DNA from: UBA1952 sp965246905
Lineage (GTDB): Bacteria > Bacteroidota > Bacteroidia > Chitinophagales > Chitinophagaceae
Assembly (NCBI GenBank): GCA_965246905.1
Contig: CBDFFZ010000007.1
Span: 1-64,000 of the forward strand
DNA: 64,000 bases
Direction of reading: 5' to 3'
Part shown: piece after piece, positions 26,624 through 36,448 of the stretch
Layout: each line of letters starts with the position of its first letter
Numbering within the stretch: the first letter of the stretch is position 1
The notes under the pieces: model-generated
Databases searched by the model: none
Told to the model about the DNA's origin: nothing
The model's input: the letters and a program-made list of their open reading frames with translations, nothing else
Made by a program: the position numbers and the translations under genes

Positions 26624-26748
26624 GGCCAATAAGGGCATTTTCAAAAAAAGCGCAGCTATGTAGAGAAAACAATATACAGCTCGCTTATTTGAAAAAGGAA
26701 TTGCCCCGCTGAACGATAATTTTACACAGTTATTGTCCGGCATTAGTA

Positions 26749-26756
26749 TAATTTTG
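26749..26756 (+). promoter_or_regulatory. Possible internal -7 box upstream of infB
   Basis: TAATTTTG matches TAnnTTTG and lies 80 bases before the infB start in the 212-base nusA-infB gap. The nearest TTG is only 13 bases upstream, too close for a normal -33 element, so this is tentative. Confidence 0.25.
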
Positions 26757-26835
26757 TAGGATATAGTAAATAGTACAAAGAACACAGGCACCGCGCATAA
26801 AACAGACGGCGCGCAGTTCCCGATTAAAATAGCGA

Positions 26836-29800
26836 ATGTCAACAGCAGAAAATAAAACACCCCGGTTACTGGCGGCAGCCAAAGAATTTAATATCGGTAA
26901 GGATACCCTTGTGGAATACCTTGCCAATAAAGGGTTTGAATTTAATGCCAGCAACCCGAACACTAAGCTTTCAGAGCCTATGTACGATGCGCTTACGGCG
27001 GAGTTTGCCCAGGATAAGGCAGCCAAGCACCGTAGCGATCAGATTGCCTTGCCAAAAAATACGGGCGAGCGCAAGAAAGATGCAGAGCCTGTTATAAAAA
27101 AGCAGGAACAAGCAGAAATAAAAATACAAGAGCCTGTTGAGGTTAAAAAACCTGAGCCTGTAGTAAAAGCACCAGCACCCGAAACAGCTACGGTTCCTGT
27201 TAAGGAAAAAGAAGTTGAAAAGGTGTATGAAGCGCCTGCAGTAGTGCCGGTTGCAGAAAAACCTGCTCCTGTTCCCGAGCCACAGGAAGAAAAGAAAGTG
27301 CCTGTACGGGAGGATACGCCTGCAGAAGCACCTGCTGTAGAGCCAGAGGTGAAGAAACCTGTGGTCAAGGAGCCTGTTCCTGAGCCTGCGCCTGTTGTAG
27401 AGCCATTAAAGCCTACTGAAGCCGAGGCACCGGCCGAGCCTGAAGAGGCACATATAGAAACCAAAGCGCCAAAGCTGGGAGGCCCGAATATTTTGGGTAA
27501 AATAAATCTGGAGGATATAAATCAGAGCACACGCCCTAAGAAAGGCATCGTTAAAAAAGCTCCGGCAAAAGAACATCCAGTCGCGTCTTTGCCTAAAGAA
27601 ACAGCACGTAAAAAGAAAGAAGAGACTACAACAGCACCGGTTGCAAAAGCGGCTACCACTGAAAGGAAGCATATTAAGAAACCAGAAATTAAACCTGCGC
27701 CGGAAGTTAAGAGACCTGCGCCGGAAGCACCAATTGTTATTACTACGCCTGTTGAGGAAGTAAGGCTTGAACATATTGAGATGAAGGCACCGCAGCTAAC
27801 GGGCCCGAAAATCATTGGCAGGATAGAATTGCCGGTGGCAGATCCCGGACGCAGTGGTAGCGGCAACGCCGCAGAAAAGCGGAACCGTAAGCGGATACCA
27901 GTGGCCAAACGGCCGGATGTGGTTGCAAGAACCGGTAACAACAACACAGGCCAGCAGGGCAGTGGTGCACAAGGCGGCGGCTTCAATCGCGGCGGCGGTC
28001 AAGGACAGGGCGGCGGTGGTTTTAATCGTGGCACCGGACAAGGGCAGGGAGGCGGTGGCGGATTTAACCGCAATGCAGGCGGGCCTAACCGGTCAGGTAG
28101 CGGCGGTGGCTTCCGTCCGGGTGGCGGTACCGGTACTACGCCTAATGGCGAAGTTGACTCTAAGGAAATACAGCGTAAAATACAGGAAACGCAGGCGCGC
28201 CTTGCAGGTGGCCGTGGCGGCGGTAAAGGCCAGAAGGCTAAATACCGCCGTGATAAGCGGGAGATGATGGCTGAAAAGCGCGCCGCATCTGAGAATTCAG
28301 AAGGTGGTAATATTCTCCAGGTTACGGAATTTATTTCTGTAAGTGAGTTGGCCAACCTGATGGATGTATCGTTTGCCGAGGTAATCGGTAAATGTATGAG
28401 CCTCGGTATTATGGTGTCTATTAATCAACGCCTTGATGCAGAAGTAATCGAGCTTGTTGCAGCAGAATTCGGGTTTGAAGCCTCCTTTATTAATCTTGAG
28501 CAGGAAGCTGATCTTGAAACAGAGGAAGAAGTGGAAGATCCGGATGCACAAACGCCGCGCGCACCAATTGTTACGATTATGGGCCACGTTGACCATGGTA
28601 AAACATCGTTGTTGGATTATATCCGGAGTGCGAATGTTGTAGCTGGCGAAGCTGGTGGTATTACGCAGCACATTGGCGCGTACCAGGTAAAAACAGCTAA
28701 TGATAAGCGGATTACCTTCCTTGATACTCCGGGGCACGAAGCCTTTACAGCTATGCGTGCGCGTGGTGCTAAGGTGGCCGATGTTGCCGTAATTGTTGTG
28801 GCTGCGGATGATGCAATTATGCCGCAAACAAAAGAAGCAATCTCGCATGCTCAGGCAGCAGGCCTGCCTATGATCTTTGCGCTGAATAAAATTGATAAGG
28901 AAGGAGCAAATCCTGAAAAGATACGTGAGCAGCTTTCGGCCATGAATATTCTGGTAGAAGAGTGGGGCGGCAAGTTCCAGAGCCAGGAAATATCTGCCAA
29001 AAAAGGCCTTAATGTCGACTTGCTGCTGGAAAAAATAGGCCTCGAAGCTGAGCTTCTCGATCTTAAGGCAAATCCGGACCGTACGGCTACCGGCAGTGTA
29101 ATTGAAGCTTCGCTGGATAAGGGCCGTGGATATGTAGCTACGATTCTTGTACAGAACGGCACATTGAAGCAGGGCGATATGATCGTTTCCGGCCAGCACT
29201 ATGGCCGTGTGAAGGCTATGCTCAATGAGCGCGGCCAGCGCGTTACGGAAGCAGGGCCATCCGCACCCGTGCAGGTGCTTGGCCTTAATGGCGCGCCGCA
29301 GGCGGGTGAGAAATTCAAGATGTTCGATAACGAGGATGATGCCAAGGACGTGGCTACCCATCGTGCGCAGATCATGCGCGAGCAAGGTATCCGTGCGCGT
29401 AAAGTACTTACGCTGGATGAAATCGGCCGTCGCCTTGCGCTGGGTAATTTCCGTGAGCTTCCTTTGATAATCAAGGGTGACTTCGATGGCTCTGTCGAAG
29501 CGCTTTCGGATTCATTGCAGAAACTTTCTACACCGGAAGTAGCTGTAAATGTGGTGATGAAGGGCGTGGGCGCCGTTACAGAAAGCGATATAAACCTAGC
29601 CGTTGCTTCTGGGGCTATTGTGATTGGTTTCCAGGTTCGGCCTACTGCACAGGCTTCCCGCCTTGCAGAGCAGGAAAGCGTTGAAATCCGGAACTACTCT
29701 ATCATCTACGATGCAATTGCCGAAATCAAGAGCGCTATGGAAGGCTTGCTTGAGCCTACGGTTGAGAAGAAAATTATTGCCAATGTAGAAGTACGGAGTG

Positions 29801-30063
29801 TATTTAAGATAACAGGTGTAGGCACTGTTGCCGGATGTTATGTGCTGGATGGCAAGATCTTCCGTAATAGTAAGATCAACCTGATTCGCGATGGTATCGT
29901 TGTGTTCAATGGCGAGCTTGCATCGCTCAAGCGCTTTAAAGATGATGTGAAGGAAGTGAATTTCGGCTACGAATGTGGTATGAACATTAAGAACTATAAT
30001 GATATTCGTGAAGGTGATATTATAGAAGCTTATGAAGAAGTTTCGGTAAAGCGGACGTTGTAA
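26836..30063 (+). CDS. infB: Translation initiation factor IF-2
   Basis: The 1075-residue protein is long for IF-2 because of its N-terminal extension. Residues 1-65 are the IF2-N-like helical domain. Residues about 75-330 are rich in Pro/Glu/Lys/Val. About 370-445 is a Gly/Asn/Arg/Gln-rich stretch with repeated GGGFNRG. The GTPase domain has G1 GHVDHGKT at 583-590, DTPGHEAF, and NKID for guanine specificity. The usual beta-barrel and fMet-tRNA-binding C-terminal domains follow. It delivers initiator tRNA to the 30S subunit. The disordered linker resembles RGG-type RNA-binding tails. Confidence 0.97.
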   Translation: MSTAENKTPRLLAAAKEFNIGKDTLVEYLANKGFEFNASNPNTKLSEPMYDALTAEFAQDKAAKHRSDQIALPKNTGERKKDAEPVIKKQEQAEIKIQEPVEVKKPEPVVKAPAPETATVPVKEKEVEKVYEAPAVVPVAEKPAPVPEPQEEKKVPVREDTPAEAPAVEPEVKKPVVKEPVPEPAPVVEPLKPTEAEAPAEPEEAHIETKAPKLGGPNILGKINLEDINQSTRPKKGIVKKAPAKEHPVASLPKETARKKKEETTTAPVAKAATTERKHIKKPEIKPAPEVKRPAPEAPIVITTPVEEVRLEHIEMKAPQLTGPKIIGRIELPVADPGRSGSGNAAEKRNRKRIPVAKRPDVVARTGNNNTGQQGSGAQGGGFNRGGGQGQGGGGFNRGTGQGQGGGGGFNRNAGGPNRSGSGGGFRPGGGTGTTPNGEVDSKEIQRKIQETQARLAGGRGGGKGQKAKYRRDKREMMAEKRAASENSEGGNILQVTEFISVSELANLMDVSFAEVIGKCMSLGIMVSINQRLDAEVIELVAAEFGFEASFINLEQEADLETEEEVEDPDAQTPRAPIVTIMGHVDHGKTSLLDYIRSANVVAGEAGGITQHIGAYQVKTANDKRITFLDTPGHEAFTAMRARGAKVADVAVIVVAADDAIMPQTKEAISHAQAAGLPMIFALNKIDKEGANPEKIREQLSAMNILVEEWGGKFQSQEISAKKGLNVDLLLEKIGLEAELLDLKANPDRTATGSVIEASLDKGRGYVATILVQNGTLKQGDMIVSGQHYGRVKAMLNERGQRVTEAGPSAPVQVLGLNGAPQAGEKFKMFDNEDDAKDVATHRAQIMREQGIRARKVLTLDEIGRRLALGNFRELPLIIKGDFDGSVEALSDSLQKLSTPEVAVNVVMKGVGAVTESDINLAVASGAIVIGFQVRPTAQASRLAEQESVEIRNYSIIYDAIAEIKSAMEGLLEPTVEKKIIANVEVRSVFKITGVGTVAGCYVLDGKIFRNSKINLIRDGIVVFNGELASLKRFKDDVKEVNFGYECGMNIKNYNDIREGDIIEAYEEVSVKRTL

Positions 30064-30085
30064 TACATATAAATCAAGCATTTTT

Positions 30086-30122
30086 AAGAGGATTACCAAT
30101 GATTTTGGTAATCTTCTTTTTA
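30086..30122 (+). terminator. Terminator of the rimP-nusA-infB operon
   Basis: A 13-bp stem (AAGAGGATTACCA / TGGTAATCTTCTT, one G-T pair) with a 7-base loop is followed by TTTTAT. It begins 23 bases after the infB stop. Confidence 0.88.
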
Positions 30123-30142
30123 TATAAAATTTTCTTATAAAA

Positions 30143-31570
30143 ATGTATGATATTAAATCAAAATGCGAACCGTTAAAAAATGCAGCTTATATTGCTATTT
30201 TGGCAATGATAGTTCTTTTAATAGGTGCTATCATTTTTTATAAGGAGAGAATTCTCTTTGTAGATGCTTCCTATATGTCATTTTTGAGGATCAATACTCC
30301 AATACTTGAAAGTAGTGAACGCAGATATGGTGCATATATTACTCAGGCAGTCCCGCTACTTGGTGCTGTCTTACATTTACCGCTGAAAGTAATCTTAATT
30401 CTTTATTCTATTAGCTATAATCTATTTTATTTAATTGTAATTATTATACTTGTTAAAAAGTTTAAGCAATACGGTTTAGCCATATTAATGGCGCTATATT
30501 ATACTTTATTTGTAACGGATACTTATTTTTGGACTATTAATGAAGTTCATCAAGGCATTGCATGGCTATTTCTCTTCTTGGGGGTGAGTCTGCATCTTGC
30601 TAAAATGAAAGCGAACTTAATTATACAGATTCCCATCTTTATAGTTTTGGCATCTTTGGCGTTATTTACCCATCCATTAGTTATAGTTTCAGCCATATTT
30701 ATTTGGTTTTTTTTATGGATAGATCGTAGAAGCTGGCCCTATTCAAGGGTAATGTCGATTATCCTGTCTCTAATTTTAGTTGGTATCATAGCCTTAAAAA
30801 TATTTTTAAGTAATCAGCAGGGCTATGATAACGGCAAAATGCACAACACGCTAAATATTTCTTTAATTGACATTTTCCATGCTTTTACAAATGGCATGAA
30901 CAGAACTTTTTATAATGATATTTTTTCGCGTTATTGGTGCGCTATACCTATACTATTAATAGGCATCATTGCTTTATTAAGGGGCAAGAATTATCTGTTA
31001 CTTACCTGGTCGGTGGTCTGCATCATTGGTTTTATAGCTTTAATGGGTATTACTTATACCGATTCCTATGATTATCATACAAGGTTTTATATGGAAAGTG
31101 AATGGCTAACACTAACTATACCAGTCGCATTCGCTTTTGTATTCTATGGAATGCCATTGATTAAAAATAAAACAAGAAATACAATTTTTATTACCATTTT
31201 TTTAATAAGATTTTCTTACATATCTTTTTCTTCAATCATTTTTACACACAGGATCGATTATATAAATCTTTGCCTATCGAAAATGAAACAACTACGCATT
31301 AAAAAAGCATACATTACAAAATCCACTGATGTAGAGGATAAGCTTTTAATGACCTGGGGCTTGCCTCTTGAAAGCCTTATGTTGTCAAAAATTAATCATG
31401 ATTCCATTGGTAGCACCATTATGGTTTGTACAGAAGAAGAATATAAAAATATATCAAAAGATAAGAATACTTTCAGCTCGTGTTTTTTCTCACCTTATAA
31501 TTATAACTCACTCAATACTAAGTATTTTAATTTTGATACTTCTAAACAGTATGTAAAATTAAATTTATAA
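30143..31570 (+). CDS. Polytopic membrane protein of unknown function, AT-rich
   Basis: The 475-residue protein has about ten to eleven hydrophobic helices up to residue 370, then a soluble C-terminal part of about 100 residues. After the first helix there is an extended loop (VDASYMSFLRINTPILES). The layout, with an Asp in the first loop, loosely recalls GT-C glycosyltransferases or O-antigen polymerases, but no motif is decisive. The DNA is clearly more AT-rich than infB or prfA, suggesting acquisition. It starts 20 bases after the infB terminator and is followed by a gene-poor stretch holding an FkbM fragment. Confidence 0.7.
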   Translation: MYDIKSKCEPLKNAAYIAILAMIVLLIGAIIFYKERILFVDASYMSFLRINTPILESSERRYGAYITQAVPLLGAVLHLPLKVILILYSISYNLFYLIVIIILVKKFKQYGLAILMALYYTLFVTDTYFWTINEVHQGIAWLFLFLGVSLHLAKMKANLIIQIPIFIVLASLALFTHPLVIVSAIFIWFFLWIDRRSWPYSRVMSIILSLILVGIIALKIFLSNQQGYDNGKMHNTLNISLIDIFHAFTNGMNRTFYNDIFSRYWCAIPILLIGIIALLRGKNYLLLTWSVVCIIGFIALMGITYTDSYDYHTRFYMESEWLTLTIPVAFAFVFYGMPLIKNKTRNTIFITIFLIRFSYISFSSIIFTHRIDYINLCLSKMKQLRIKKAYITKSTDVEDKLLMTWGLPLESLMLSKINHDSIGSTIMVCTEEEYKNISKDKNTFSSCFFSPYNYNSLNTKYFNFDTSKQYVKLNL

Positions 31571-31759
31571 CTAACAACTGTATATTGATTTTAAAAAAAA
31601 TAATTTGTTTTGAAAACCAAAAATTATTTCATGCTTTATATAATATATGTTATTTCTTAAAAACAAGAACTTCATATTGCCCGGCTTATTTGAAACGGCT
31701 TGGTTGAATAATGCAATATCCTGCTTTCCTTCAGCATCCTGCTTTAGCAACTCAAAGCT

Positions 31760-32021
31760 TTAACCAGTAGGCTCAAAAGAAAAAAATTTTACCGCCATCC
31801 CTGCATAAAGCGTGAGCGAGCAAACTGAAGTACCCAAAATGCGCGCCAATATCAAGGTATATTTTGCCGTTGGTCAGTTCATTGATGAATTTTGCCAGTC
31901 GTATTTCAGAATTATAGGATTTTCTGCCTGTTAGATAAATGTCTGTAGGTGAGGGCAGCGCAATTTGCATCATTTCCTCGAAAAAAAATTCTGCCGAAAA
32001 AAAACCGGGCTTTTCGTTTTG
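31760..32021 (-). pseudogene. Fragment of an FkbM-family methyltransferase
   Basis: The minus-strand frame reads EKPGFFSAEFFFEEMMQI, IYLTGRKSYNSEIRLAKFIN and KIYLDIGAHFGYFSLLAHAL. The last is the SAM-binding motif I region (DIGAHFGYFS) of FkbM methyltransferases. The uncorrected frame stops at 31773 in a poly-T run. Removing one T restores FSFEPTG before a TAA at 31760. Upstream an in-frame TAG (32022-32024) cuts the N-terminus. Full members have about 230-270 residues; only about 85 remain. FkbM enzymes often methylate sugars. Confidence 0.65.
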
Positions 32022-32024
32022 CTA

Positions 32025-32353
32025 TAGATAAATTTTCTGAAATAAATTGAATGTATATATTTGGCAGGATCATATAATAACCGGCATATTAGACATCTCT
32101 GCTATCTTCTGTACCCGTAAATACTGGCCATTTTATTTGTCATCATCATGGTTAGATTTTTTTGCGATCAGGATTTTTGTTATGATAAAAGTAGTATTTA
32201 ATACCCCTTCAGAATCTTATCATGTAGAAATAAATTTAAATTGAATATTATAATGCTTTTCAAAATTCAAACACATGGCTTCTAATTAATATTGACAGAT
32301 AGTGACCGCTAATAATTATCTTCGCGCACCAATATTTGTCTCTTCTTCATTAA
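32025..32353. other. AT-rich spacer upstream of prfA
   Basis: No gene is called here. A 65-codon plus-strand frame at 32047 has no recognisable features. A possible prfA promoter is TTG at about 32292 followed 22 bases later by TATCTTCG, one mismatch from the -7 consensus. Confidence 0.35.
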
Positions 32354-33436
32354 ATGATTTCCTTACTCGATAAACTCAATACCATTAAAGCCCGCTTTGA
32401 TGATCTCGGCGTCTCCCTCACTAACCCGGAAATCGTAAGCGATAATAAGCGCTTTACTTCTGTGAGCCGCGAATATCGGAAACTGGAGCCCATCGTAAAT
32501 GCATGGAAACGCTATAGGGCCTGCCTCGAAAGTATCAGCTTTGGCAGGGAAATACTGGCTACCGAAAGCGATGCCGATCTGAAAGAAATGGCGCGGGATG
32601 ATCTGGCTATGCAGGAGGAAACTAAAGAAAAGCTTGAAGAGGAAATACGCCAGCTACTGATACCCAAAGATCCGCAGGATGAAAAAAATGCGGTGCTTGA
32701 AATACGTGGTGGTACGGGCGGCGATGAAGCAGCAATTTTTGCAGGAGACCTGATGCGCATGTATCTCCGCTTTTGCGAGCGGCAGGGATGGAAGGTGAGC
32801 CTTGTCAGCGAAACAGAAGGAACGGCGGGAGGCTATAAAGAAGTGCAGCTCGAAGTGCAGGGAGAAGATGTTTATGGCATCCTTAAATTTGAAAGTGGCG
32901 TACACCGCGTACAGCGCGTGCCTGCCACCGAAGCCAGCGGGCGGCTCCATACTTCTGCAGCAACCGTGGTAGTAATGCCGGAAGCCGAAGAAGTGGATTT
33001 TGAGCTGAAAGACAGCGACCTGAAAATGGAAACCGCACGAAGCGGCGGTGCGGGCGGGCAAAATGTAAATAAGGTAGAAACCAAGGTAATCCTCACGCAC
33101 GTGCCAACCGGCACAGTAATTACCTGCCAAACGGAACGTACCCAGCTGGGCAATCGCGATAAAGCTACTACTATGATGCGTACCAAGCTTTACGAGGAGC
33201 AGGTGCGCAAGCATGAGGAGGCCATATCATCCCGCCGTAAAACGCTGGTAAGCACGGGTGATCGTTCTGCAAAGATCCGTACCTACAATTATCCGCAGGG
33301 CCGCGTTACAGACCACCGGATCAATATGACCGTTTACTCACTGGATGCATTTATGAACGGCGATATCGGCGAGATGATGGGTGCATTGCAGTTTGCAGAA
33401 AATGCGGAGAAAATGCAGGCCGGTGAATCGGTATAA
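32354..33436 (+). CDS. prfA: Peptide chain release factor 1
   Basis: The 360-residue protein is of normal RF1 length. The N-terminal helical domain is followed by LEIRGGTGGDEAAIFAGDL. The stop-codon recognition region includes HRVQRVPATEASGRLHTSAA. The GGQ loop AGGQNVNK (about residues 233-240) triggers peptide release, and the C-terminal part has YNYPQGRVTDHRI. It reads UAA and UAG. The PATE-type tripeptide (VPATE) distinguishes RF1 from RF2. Confidence 0.97.
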   Translation: MISLLDKLNTIKARFDDLGVSLTNPEIVSDNKRFTSVSREYRKLEPIVNAWKRYRACLESISFGREILATESDADLKEMARDDLAMQEETKEKLEEEIRQLLIPKDPQDEKNAVLEIRGGTGGDEAAIFAGDLMRMYLRFCERQGWKVSLVSETEGTAGGYKEVQLEVQGEDVYGILKFESGVHRVQRVPATEASGRLHTSAATVVVMPEAEEVDFELKDSDLKMETARSGGAGGQNVNKVETKVILTHVPTGTVITCQTERTQLGNRDKATTMMRTKLYEEQVRKHEEAISSRRKTLVSTGDRSAKIRTYNYPQGRVTDHRINMTVYSLDAFMNGDIGEMMGALQFAENAEKMQAGESV

Positions 33437-33498
33437 TTATAGATAACAGTGCTATGTGTTAATCACCAATTAAAATCAAAAAATCACAAATCCTATTA

Positions 33499-34467
33499 AT
33501 GGCTCCACGTTTCGATCTTGTTGATATTATCCAAACCCTGAAGCGCAGAGTCAGGTATATTCTGGTTATCTCACTAACAGCGGCTGTTCTTAGTGCAATC
33601 GTTTACCTGGTGCGTGCCAAAAAATATAAGGCAACTGCTACTTTCTTTATTTCTAATCCCAGGTATGCGGATCGTACCAACCTGTTCCGCGTAGAGAATT
33701 CCCAGATGCTTGATTACTTTGCTTCTGAAGATGACATAGATAAAGTAGTAGCTATAACCGGTTCCGACAGCCTTTTCCGACAGGTAATTCATACGCAAAA
33801 ATTAGGAGCGATCTACAAGCTGGATGAAACCAAGCCGGATGAGATGGCTAATCTTATTACCATTGTGCGCAGCAACTTCGAAGCAAAGCGTACGGAAAAT
33901 AAGAGTATGGATGTTAGCTATATATCCGGCGACCCACAGCGGGCTGCCGATATTGCCAACGCATTCACTGCTACTATTGCCAGCATGTACAGCAGTTATT
34001 TTACCAACCTCCGAAGCCATGTTGAGGCATCGCTGCAAACTAAAATCAGGGAAACAGATAGCGCCATCGTGAAGATGACCGATACACTTGCCGGCCTTCG
34101 TGAGCGCTATGGCATTTATGATATTATCTCTCCTTCCCGTAAAAATATGATCTCCGGTACGATGCACTCCACAGGTGCGGGCTTCGGGCGGGCAATGGAA
34201 GATGTACAGACCATTGAATCCACTAAAGATCAATTGGTAATGAACCGTGCGGAATACATGACACTTATCAATGAGTTCAATGCTTCGCGCTCAAACGATA
34301 TGACGCTTATACAGTTGCTTAACAGGGCATACCGGCCTTATAGATCTAAAGATTTCGGGCTAATAGGTACCATTGCAATCTCTTTTCTTGTGGCGCTTTT
34401 CTTTAGCTGCCTGTGGGTGCTTATCGTTGCTTACCTGCGTAGTGTTACCACTGCAGAACGCCTGTAA
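33499..34467 (+). CDS. Wzz-like polysaccharide chain-length determinant protein
   Basis: The protein has 322 residues. Transmembrane helices at about 20-42 and 292-315 flank a periplasmic helical region. KRRVRYILVISLTAAVLSAI and the early YKATATFFISNP strand fit the Wzz (PCP) family. The C-terminal Pro-rich-before-TM2 element is AYRPYRSKDFGLIG. There is no kinase domain. Such proteins set the modal length of O-antigen or capsule chains with a polymerase. The ligase/polymerase-like gene starts 2 bases after its stop, so the two are an operon. Confidence 0.8.
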   Translation: MAPRFDLVDIIQTLKRRVRYILVISLTAAVLSAIVYLVRAKKYKATATFFISNPRYADRTNLFRVENSQMLDYFASEDDIDKVVAITGSDSLFRQVIHTQKLGAIYKLDETKPDEMANLITIVRSNFEAKRTENKSMDVSYISGDPQRAADIANAFTATIASMYSSYFTNLRSHVEASLQTKIRETDSAIVKMTDTLAGLRERYGIYDIISPSRKNMISGTMHSTGAGFGRAMEDVQTIESTKDQLVMNRAEYMTLINEFNASRSNDMTLIQLLNRAYRPYRSKDFGLIGTIAISFLVALFFSCLWVLIVAYLRSVTTAERL

Positions 34468-34469
34468 TC

Positions 34470-35942
34470 ATGAATTTGCAGCTGCGTGGCGATGCTAAAA
34501 TACTGCACACCGGTGGGGCCATTTTCCTGCTGGCATGTATTGCCCTGTTTGCATTTACCGGAAATTATTTTCTACTGGCATTGCCATTTGGCGTATTGCT
34601 GACCGCTCTTTTACTGCTTAACTGGAAGCTGGCGTACTGGATATTCCTTTTTACCATACCCGTTTCCATGCAGATCTCTTTTCTGCACGACAGCCTCTCT
34701 ACTTCGCTGCCGGATGAGCCGCTGATGTGGATATTCCTCATACTCTTTATGGTGATGTTTGCAGCGCGGCCTAAAATGCTGCCGCAGTGGTGGTGGCGGA
34801 GCCCGTTCGTGCTTATTATCCTGCTCCAGTTTTTATGGCTTATTGTAGCCGTTGTATGCTCCAAAGAGCCTTTTATCTCTGTAAAATTCCTGTTGGCCAA
34901 GTGCTGGTTTCTCCTTTCCTTGTTTGTGCTGCCGGTTTTCATTTTCCGGGAGAAGAAAGATTTTAAGCGCGGGTTTCTTATTTTCCTGATCCCGCTGCTT
35001 ATTACCATGGTCATCATCATGGCGCGCCACGCATCGATGAGCTTTGGCTTCCTGATGATCAATAAAGCCATTGGCATTCTTTACTTTAACCGGGTGGATT
35101 ATGCCACGATCATGTCCATGTTCTTCCCGCTGGTCTTGGCGGCTATACCGCTTAGCAAGGGGTTAAAAGCGTGGTGGCGTGGCGCGCTCATCCTTATTCT
35201 TATCTTCTTCCTTCCTGCCATCTGGTTTGCCTTTGCCCGCGGGGCGGAAATGGCTGTGGTATTTGCCCTTATCATGGGCATCGCCATCCGCATGAAGCTC
35301 GGCAAGCTGATTATGCCTATGTTTTATGCGCTTGTCATCTTCGGGGTCTCTTTTATGGTGCGCAACAACAAATTCATGGATTATCGTCCGGATTTTGATC
35401 ATACCTATACGCACCTCACTTTTACCGATCACCTTATCGCCACCTTCCGTGGTACGGATATGAGCAGTATGGAGCGCCTGTATCGTTGGATTGCCGGTGC
35501 GCGTATGAGTGCCGACCGGCCGCTTACAGGCTACGGCCCCAATTCATTTTACTTTTATTATAAGCCATACGCTGTAACGGCCTTCCGTACTTATGTAAGC
35601 CGCAACATGGAGCGGTCAACTACGCATAATTATTTCCTGTTTATGCTCGTGGAGCAGGGCTGGCCTGCCTTGATCCTCTATGCAATCCTGATTATTGTAT
35701 TTTTTGTGCAGGCCCAGAATACCTACCACCGGTTTACGGATAAGTTTTACCGGGCAGTTACGCTTGCGGTAGCTATGATGTTTGCCGCAGGCTTTATTAA
35801 TAATTTCTTTTCGGAGCTTATTGAAACGCATAAAGTGGGCGCGCTGTTCTACATCAGTATTGCCCTTATGATTATCCTCACGCAAAAAAGCAAAGAGGAA
35901 GCTACAGCCATTGCCGCAGGAGAGACTCCGGAATTAGCGTGA
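34470..35942 (+). CDS. O-antigen ligase / polymerase-like protein (Wzy_C family)
   Basis: The 490-residue protein has about 11-12 transmembrane helices. A large periplasmic loop at about 330-400 carries ARMSADRPLTGYGPNSFYFY and later RSTTHNYFLFMLVEQGWPAL. The RPLxGxGxxxF and HN...E-G pattern is the hallmark of the Wzy_C/WaaL family. Members polymerise O-units or transfer glycan to lipid A or protein. Coupling to the Wzz-like gene favours a polymerase, but ligase cannot be excluded. Which glycan it acts on is unknown. Confidence 0.85.
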   Translation: MNLQLRGDAKILHTGGAIFLLACIALFAFTGNYFLLALPFGVLLTALLLLNWKLAYWIFLFTIPVSMQISFLHDSLSTSLPDEPLMWIFLILFMVMFAARPKMLPQWWWRSPFVLIILLQFLWLIVAVVCSKEPFISVKFLLAKCWFLLSLFVLPVFIFREKKDFKRGFLIFLIPLLITMVIIMARHASMSFGFLMINKAIGILYFNRVDYATIMSMFFPLVLAAIPLSKGLKAWWRGALILILIFFLPAIWFAFARGAEMAVVFALIMGIAIRMKLGKLIMPMFYALVIFGVSFMVRNNKFMDYRPDFDHTYTHLTFTDHLIATFRGTDMSSMERLYRWIAGARMSADRPLTGYGPNSFYFYYKPYAVTAFRTYVSRNMERSTTHNYFLFMLVEQGWPALILYAILIIVFFVQAQNTYHRFTDKFYRAVTLAVAMMFAAGFINNFFSELIETHKVGALFYISIALMIILTQKSKEEATAIAAGETPELA

Positions 35943-36003
35943 ATATTGGGCTAATGCATACTGATTTACGTGCGCAAACACCATTTTTTGTATAAAGCTT
36001 TAG

Positions 36004-36172
36004 TCAAAGATCCCTACGGGATGACAAACACGTTGTAGCTATATTTTAAGGGAATTCCTCCGCAGCGTAAATATTGTGCAGGAATCCATCAACTGTTCTA
36101 TTACCCAACTTTGTCATCCCGCAAAGGATCTTTAGCACAAAGCTTATTCAAAGATCCCTGTGGGATGACAAA
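36004..36172. repeat. Three copies of a REP-like palindrome
   Basis: TCAAAGATCCC-3nt-GGGATGACAAA occurs at 36004-36028 and 36148-36172. An inverted version (TTGTCATCCC...GGATCTTTA) lies at 36111-36134. Each has the inner palindrome ATCCC/GGGAT; AAGCTT flanks are shared. The inverted pairs can form a larger cruciform. Confidence 0.85.
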
Positions 36173-36364
36173 TCGGATGCAGCAATATTTTAGGTAGTGT
36201 TTCCCTCTGTGAAAATGGGTCACTGTGGGATGCTTCCTGGCGTCCCCATGACTTTGGCAAGTTTAGTTTGCGTACAACATAACCCACAGCGGTATATCAT
36301 CCCGAACGTAGCTTTCCGGCGAATGCCTGATTACGCAGTTTTTTAAGGGGTTCTATCAGCTTTT

Positions 36365-36392
36365 CGGCGTTATACCAATTGGACATCTAATA
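36365..36392. repeat. Sequence resembling an IS630-type end
   Basis: TTATACCAATTGGACATCTAA matches the reverse complement of the segment just after the IS630 transposase remnant (TTATACCGTTTAGACATCTAA) at all but four positions. It may be a solo end left by a related element. Confidence 0.4.
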
Positions 36393-36448
36393 TTTGTATC
36401 CGGATTCATCTTCCCCCTTTTTTTGCTATTGTGCCCGCATTCTATAAG

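Noticed and set aside
27039..29385. Long minus-strand frames opposite infB, up to 362 codons
   Set aside because: They are mirror frames of the infB coding sequence with no recognisable domain; infB is unambiguous.
32047..32244. 65-codon plus-strand frame upstream of prfA
   Set aside because: AT-rich, no ribosome-binding context or recognisable sequence; more likely chance in a decayed region.
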